Below are positions 6,223-9,631 of a stretch of DNA of 9,631 bases, piece by piece; the stretch's first letter is position 1; the number at the start of each line of letters is the position of its first letter. Source of the stretch: DATCHW01 sp036508135 (GTDB taxonomy: Bacteria; Bacteroidota; Ignavibacteria; Tepidaquicellales; Tepidaquicellaceae); assembly GCA_036508135.1 (NCBI GenBank), contig DATCHW010000007.1, positions 1 to 9,631 of the forward strand, read 5' to 3'. The notes beneath the pieces were generated by a model. The model saw nothing but the letters and a program-made list of their open reading frames with translations, made no database searches and was not told where the DNA came from. Both the position numbers and the translations under genes were made by a program.

Positions 6223-7365
6223 TTATTTTCCAAAAAATTTATTCATTAGGGAATTAAAGAGATTGTCTATTTCTTTTAAGCTTTCCTCCATTTTGGATTT
6301 TGTTTGTTCGACTTGTTCGAAAATATTTGCGAATTGGTTTTGGAGTGAAATTGGAGGTATCGGAACAATTAATTTCCTCAAAATTTCCAAATTGATATTT
6401 TTCTGAGCAGATTCTGGAGCTGTATCTTCTAATCTTTTCTGTAAATAAGATAACCAATACTGAATATACTCAACATTAGTTTTGGAATTGGGAATAAATC
6501 CTACAACACTATCAGTAAAACATGCATCAAATGTAAGAATACCAGTTTTAGCAATATTTGCTGCGATAGTTATGCAAAGTGTACCCTTTTTCCACATTTT
6601 ACTCTGTTTTAATCCTTCGTCAGAATATGTTTGAGAGAAAAATCTAATATAACCTTTACTATTTGCTATATCTCCGGTTTGTATTAATGGATATTTGCCA
6701 CCTAGAAGGTGAGGTGCATTTCTTGGTCTATGTTTCGATCGACCTCTATCTAATGTTCCAACATCAGAGAATTTTGCTAAATTCCATTTTTTATTATTTA
6801 TTACCGGGTCGCCGAACATATTATAAAATACTGATTTCAGATAATCATCAAGGAGTTGGATAGATTGTTTGCGTTTTTGCCTGAGTGCATCGGCTTTATC
6901 AAGTATATGTGCAATTTGTTTTTGTTCTTCGAGAGAGGGGAGAGGGATTTTTATATCTGATAAAATACTGGTGTTAATATTATTTTGTGCAACTCCTCTT
7001 GATCTATATTTTAACGATTCAATCTCAGAATCCAAAACATATTTCAAGAATTGAATATCAATATCTTTGCTTTTGGGAATTAATCCTACTATTGCCTGAT
7101 TAGTTGAAGCATTTAATCCCAATATAGCTGTCCGACCCACTGTCGCAAAAATTGAAATTAATAAAGTCCCTTTCGGCAATATTTTAGTCGCGGAGTTATT
7201 TAAACCTTCTTCTGTGATATATTCTTCTGTTTTATCGACATATCTACTAATCATATCAGAAATTTTAACCCAGGGTATTTTTCCACCCCAGTATTCTGAT
7301 ATACCTCTTGATGGTGTCCCTCCTGACACAATTTTCACGATGTTTCCTATTCTTTCAAATTGCAT
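6223..7365 (-). CDS. hsdS: type I restriction-modification specificity subunit HsdS
   Basis: A 380-residue protein with the full two-domain HsdS plan. The first target-recognition domain is at about 1-142, starting RIGNIVKIVSGGTPSR with IPWVKISDM at 30-38. A first conserved coiled-coil follows (EEQKQIAHILDKADALRQKR, 146-165), then LDDYLKSVFYNMFGDP (172-187). The second target-recognition domain is at about 194-338, with DRGRSKHRPRN (206-216) and YPLIQTGDIA (225-234). The second coiled-coil ends in NSLMNKFFGK (371-380). HsdS binds two half-sites of a bipartite DNA target and directs the HsdM methylase and HsdR translocase. Length and both repeats look complete. The start is ATG at 7363-7365, with no clear Shine-Dalgarno. 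No hsdM or hsdR lies beside it in the window: upstream is a 566-bp repeat-bearing gap and the Fic gene, downstream a membrane protein 7 bp away. It is therefore an orphan here, or part of an operon broken by rearrangement. Confidence 0.93.
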   Translation of the reverse strand: MQFERIGNIVKIVSGGTPSRGISEYWGGKIPWVKISDMISRYVDKTEEYITEEGLNNSATKILPKGTLLISIFATVGRTAILGLNASTNQAIVGLIPKSKDIDIQFLKYVLDSEIESLKYRSRGVAQNNINTSILSDIKIPLPSLEEQKQIAHILDKADALRQKRKQSIQLLDDYLKSVFYNMFGDPVINNKKWNLAKFSDVGTLDRGRSKHRPRNAPHLLGGKYPLIQTGDIANSKGYIRFFSQTYSDEGLKQSKMWKKGTLCITIAANIAKTGILTFDACFTDSVVGFIPNSKTNVEYIQYWLSYLQKRLEDTAPESAQKNINLEILRKLIVPIPPISLQNQFANIFEQVEQTKSKMEESLKEIDNLFNSLMNKFFGK

Positions 7366-7500
7366 ATAATTTTAAGCTTTCATCTTATACTTATAGACAT
7401 TTACACGAATTTTCTAAACCGAAAAAGACATTGATGCATAAGGACTTTTTCACTATGACAAATTAAATGAATAAAATACACTGAAAATCTTCAAAAAATA
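7366..7500. other. non-coding leader region upstream of hsdS
   Basis: Together with 7501-7931 this forms the 566-bp gap between Fic and hsdS. This left part has no open frame of note, no strong Shine-Dalgarno before the hsdS ATG and no perfect TAnnTTTG; the nearest match on the minus strand, TAATTTG, is one base short. The hsdS promoter therefore cannot be placed with confidence. Confidence 0.3.
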
Positions 7501-7532
7501 CTGGATTCCCGATAGGAGCACTCGGGAATGAC
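7501..7532. repeat. palindromic element with ATTCC...GGAAT arms, second type
   Basis: ATTCCCGA at 7505-7512 pairs exactly with TCGGGAAT at 7522-7529 around a 9-nt loop. On the minus strand the element reads TGTCATTCC ... GGAATCCAG, sharing its arms with the element at 1237-1266 but with another core (CGA/TCG here, GGC/GCC there). It stands out as G+C-rich in an AT-rich gap. Confidence 0.6.
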
Positions 7533-7569
7533 AGCGCGGAAAAAATATTTTCATTATTTTCACTTATAT

Positions 7570-7688
7570 AGGTATTATATACTTTTAATTTCAAAATTCA
7601 ATTTAAAAAAACCTAAATATTTTAAAAATTTCAACTGTAATTAGGTATTAAATACACTCTCATTACCTATATAGCCAATTTAATACCT
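7570..7688. repeat. repeat-array module A (word AGGTATTA / TAATACCT)
   Basis: AGGTATTATATAC at 7570-7582 recurs as AGGTATTAAATAC at 7643-7655, 73 bp further. AGGTATTAAAT (7643-7653) is a perfect 11-bp inverted repeat with ATTTAATACCT (7678-7688). A third, partial inverted copy, ATTACCTAT, lies between them at 7662-7670. The ACCT of the inner and outer inverted copies (7665 and 7685) are exactly 20 bp apart. The spacer (7583-7642) is very AT-rich and contains ACCTAAAT at 7611. Confidence 0.75.
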
Positions 7689-7703
7689 ATTTGAAAAACG
7701 ATT

Positions 7704-7791
7704 AACAAAAACCTAAAATTTTTGCAAATTTTATAGGTAATGTTATCATATTATCTCAAAATGATAACGTTAATCTTCATATGATAACATT
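7704..7791. repeat. repeat-array module C (word GTTATCAT / ATGATAAC)
   Basis: AATGTTATCATAT at 7739-7751 is a perfect 13-bp inverted repeat with ATATGATAACATT at 7779-7791. A further ATGATAAC lies between at 7761-7768, exactly 20 bp from the one at 7781-7788. The preceding spacer from 7704 (ACAAAAACCTAAAATTTT, then GCAAATTTTATAGGTAA) aligns with the spacer of module B, so the two modules are related by descent. No upstream copy of this word is found about 72 bp to the left, where module A lies. Confidence 0.75.
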
Positions 7792-7806
7792 AAAAAATTT
7801 TATTTT

Positions 7807-7932
7807 AAGTACGTATTAACTTTCTAAATCTGTAAATTTTTATACAAAAAATGCTGATTTTATGCTAATTTTAAAGGTAAGTACGTAATAAGAACACCTT
7901 CATTACCTACTTAACATGGTTATTACCTACTT
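7807..7932. repeat. repeat-array module B (word AAGTACGTAATAA / TTATTACCTACTT)
   Basis: AAGTACGTA occurs at 7807-7815 and again at 7879-7887, 72 bp apart. AAGTACGTAATAA (7879-7891) pairs with TTATTACCTACTT (7920-7932) with one mismatch. An extra ATTACCTACTT lies between at 7902-7912. The two ACCT cores (7905 and 7925) are exactly 20 bp apart, as in modules A and C. The last site touches the first base of the Fic stop codon complement at 7932, so the array begins right at the end of the Fic gene. Confidence 0.75.
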
Positions 7933-8696
7933 TATTTAACCCTTCTCCATTTTGCATCTCTGCCAAAACCGATTGGTAATAATCGACCGCTCTTTTTTTC
8001 ATCATTTAATATTTTTCTAATCATATCTACACTCACTGATGGACATTTTTCTTTTAAATCTGATAAAGAGAAATCTGATTCCGATTTATTAATTATATCT
8101 AATACTAATGAAGATTTTGCTCCTCTTTCGGAAGTAATCATTCCTGCCCTGTTTTCAAATTCTTTAAATGCAAATAAAATTATACCGTGAAAATATTCGA
8201 GCCAGGGGATTATATTATGTTTTCCGGTGTGCCATTTTTGTGATGATTTATACAGTGCATCATAATAACTTTCTTTTGAATTTTCAATAATTTTTTCAAG
8301 ACTGATATATCTTCCGACCTCTATACCTGACTGATATAAAAGAAGTAAAGTTAGGAGTCTCGACATTCTTCCATTGCCGTCAAGAAATGGATGAATGCAA
8401 AGAAAGTCCAAAATATAAGCAGGAATTAATACAAGGGAATCAATTTCACCGGTTGTAATTTTCTCATTAAAATTATCGTGAAGGTCTTTCATAAAAGCCG
8501 GAGTTTGAAATGCCGGAACTGTTTTAAATCTTATCTGAATCTTACCGTCAGGACTTTTTTCAGTGATTTCGTTGTCGGTGATTTTCCATTTACCTCCAGG
8601 TACAGCAGTAAATCCATATAACTGCTGATGAAACTGTAACACAACATTTTCAGAAACAGGAATATGTTCATAACTTGAATGAATTGCATTTAACAC
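7932..8696 (-). CDS. Fic-domain protein lacking its N-terminal part
   Basis: Fic enzymes transfer AMP or related groups to protein hydroxyls. The core motif HPFLDGNGRMSR is intact at 102-113, with the catalytic His102 and the GNGR anion-binding loop. VPAFQTPAFM (60-69) fits the target-docking flap. Residues about 193-254 look like a C-terminal winged helix. The only regular start in frame is GTG at 8694-8696, giving 254 residues. However, the frame is open back to 8813, and the residues before the GTG (ADKVKPSNRSEQEIAGYRDV, 8697-8756) are strongly family-like. Full-length relatives continue for roughly another 90-100 residues, usually with an (S/T)xxxE(G/N) inhibitory helix, which is absent here. 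The homologous part begins almost exactly where the upstream nuclease gene stops (8771), so the N-terminus was probably lost in a rearrangement. It may be a pseudogene, a shortened and deregulated enzyme, or be made by frameshifting from the nuclease gene. Confidence 0.85.
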   Translation of the reverse strand: MLNAIHSSYEHIPVSENVVLQFHQQLYGFTAVPGGKWKITDNEITEKSPDGKIQIRFKTVPAFQTPAFMKDLHDNFNEKITTGEIDSLVLIPAYILDFLCIHPFLDGNGRMSRLLTLLLLYQSGIEVGRYISLEKIIENSKESYYDALYKSSQKWHTGKHNIIPWLEYFHGIILFAFKEFENRAGMITSERGAKSSLVLDIINKSESDFSLSDLKEKCPSVSVDMIRKILNDEKKSGRLLPIGFGRDAKWRRVK

Positions 8697-8770
8697 ATCC
8701 CGATATCCTGCAATCTCCTGTTCGGAACGGTTAGAAGGTTTAACTTTATCAGCAACAATATTTTTAATTA

Positions 8771-9631
8771 TTATTTTGAATGTTTTTCTATTATACCTTT
8801 TAAATCTGCGGGGTTAAATGATACATCCCATTTCCAAATACCGAATATGCCGTCTTCATTTACAGCTTTTGTCCACTCATCAAGGAATTTTCGCTTGGTT
8901 TTATTTTCTTGTGAATCTTGACCTTTAACTTCGAGAACTAAATAATTTCCGTTTGAAAGTTTTAAAATAAAATCAGGCCAGTATTTTCTAACAATTCCTT
9001 TAAATATGTAAAGTATATCAAAGCCTAAATGGTCGTTCTTTACCCATGCTGATACTTTTTCGTTTCTTTCAAATTCAAATGATTCACTTGCTTCCCATGT
9101 GCTATCGAATACCACACAATTAATATGGGATTTTTTTGTAGCTTCACAAGGTCTTCCCGTATACCAGGTTCTCATATAGGATGTTGAGCGTATCGGATAA
9201 TCCGAATCAAATACAGGAATTATTTTCTGAGTATTTTCTACTCTAATATGTTCCCATAAATGCTGAACTATCTTTGTAAGATTCAGTGTTACCAATATTC
9301 TTCTTCTTAAATCGTTCGAATTAAATAGAGGAGGAATAATATCTATTTTATCAGATTTAATAAAATCATCAACAATTTTTATTAACTGCGCTAGTAAATA
9401 CTCTTTACTTCCTTTCCAGTTCGGTCTCATTTGGTCAAAAATATCTCTTGCTGTTTCGAATACAATTTTCTGCCACCTGAATTTTTGAGCAAGTTGTTCT
9501 AAGTCAATTTCAGAAATTTTTGTAATATCCGGATTTCCATCAATTACCGGTGCAACTTCTGCAAGAGTCGGTGTTGAATAAGCATCGATTTCAATTGAAT
9601 TTACTTTTTCTATGTTTACTTTTAAAAGTGG
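8771..9631 (-). CDS. restriction endonuclease / helicase, C-terminal 286 residues (partial)
   Basis: The frame is open without a stop from 8771 to the right edge, so the gene continues outside. The ATG at 9428-9430 is internal: family-like sequence such as STPTLAEVAPVIDG lies upstream of it. Visible parts in order are a helical region to about residue 120; SYMRTWYTGRPCEATKKSHINCVVFDS in two blocks at about 151-177, typical of type III restriction-subunit-like enzymes; a Glu in DSTWEASE (about 181); and the nuclease core WPDF ... LVLEVKGQ with Asp220, Glu234 and Lys236, a PD-(D/E)XK signature. DEWTKAVNEDGIFGIWKWDV then closes the fold. This matches the C-terminus of large DEAD/DEAH-helicase restriction enzymes of the BPTD_3080 kind; the helicase motifs themselves are outside the window. 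The C-terminal end looks natural. Its stop overlaps the upstream extension of the Fic frame. Confidence 0.85.
   Translation of the reverse strand, partial: PLLKVNIEKVNSIEIDAYSTPTLAEVAPVIDGNPDITKISEIDLEQLAQKFRWQKIVFETARDIFDQMRPNWKGSKEYLLAQLIKIVDDFIKSDKIDIIPPLFNSNDLRRRILVTLNLTKIVQHLWEHIRVENTQKIIPVFDSDYPIRSTSYMRTWYTGRPCEATKKSHINCVVFDSTWEASESFEFERNEKVSAWVKNDHLGFDILYIFKGIVRKYWPDFILKLSNGNYLVLEVKGQDSQENKTKRKFLDEWTKAVNEDGIFGIWKWDVSFNPADLKGIIEKHSK

Noticed and set aside
6254..7054. Open frames at 6254-6457 (-), 6663-6863 (+) and 6869-7054 (+)
   Set aside because: All are contained in hsdS, whose motifs span the full length in one frame.
7570..7932. CRISPR array
   Set aside because: The repeats are short, change word from module to module, occur in both orientations and have no uniform spacers; no cas gene is seen.
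9428..9430. ATG at 9428-9430 as the true start of the nuclease gene
   Set aside because: The frame remains open for 67 more codons to the window edge with protein-like sequence, so the gene is simply cut by the window.

Overview
The window is AT-rich (G+C roughly 30% by eye) accessory DNA, most likely from the Bacteroidota/Ignavibacteriota side of the FCB superphylum. Three things point there. A well-spaced TTG-N20-TATTTTTG promoter of the Bacteroidota type lies ahead of the 178-aa HTH gene. Most starts lack a Shine-Dalgarno sequence. The intergenic spaces are full of degenerate dispersed repeats (cacaaag/cacgaag tracts, ATTCC palindromes, CCCCC/GGGGG hairpins). The taxonomic call is an inference. 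No rRNA, tRNA, CRISPR array, transposase or integrase was seen.

Layout from left to right. 1-448 is non-coding and repeat-rich, ending in six copies of a 9-bp tandem repeat. 449-985 (-) is a small HTH-domain protein with its own promoter and RBS. 986-1669 is a repeat-rich spacer. 1670-3325 (+) is a two-gene cassette: a DUF488-domain protein followed by a conserved protein of unknown function. The cassette is flanked on both sides by copies of one dispersed repeat in the same orientation (1365-1491 and 3524-3634). From 3641 to the right edge all genes are on the minus strand. In transcription order (right to left) they are: the C-terminal 286 residues of a restriction endonuclease/helicase with a PD-(D/E)XK nuclease core (8771-9631, cut by the window edge); a Fic-domain protein with no N-terminal part (7932-8696); a 566-bp non-coding interval holding a three-module repeat array; hsdS, a complete two-TRD type I specificity subunit (6223-7365); a single-span membrane protein of unknown function (5625-6215); and the tcmP/DUF5131 pair, meaning the three-Cys-motif partner protein and a phage Gp37/Gp68-like cysteine-motif protein (4378-5484 and 3641-4375).

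Taken together this looks like a defence or mobile island: restriction (nuclease, HsdS), a Fic enzyme, the TcmP/DUF5131 pair and the DUF488 pair sit next to one another. No hsdM or hsdR is visible beside hsdS, so its partners are elsewhere or lost. The items most worth a second look are: (1) the repeat array at 7570-7932, in which three modules keep the same site geometry while the site sequence changes together within each module; (2) the Fic gene, whose conserved coding frame begins at the end of the upstream nuclease gene without a proper start codon, with a TTTAAAA heptamer in exactly the right phase for a -1 shift into the Fic frame; (3) the direct repeats bracketing the DUF488 cassette.
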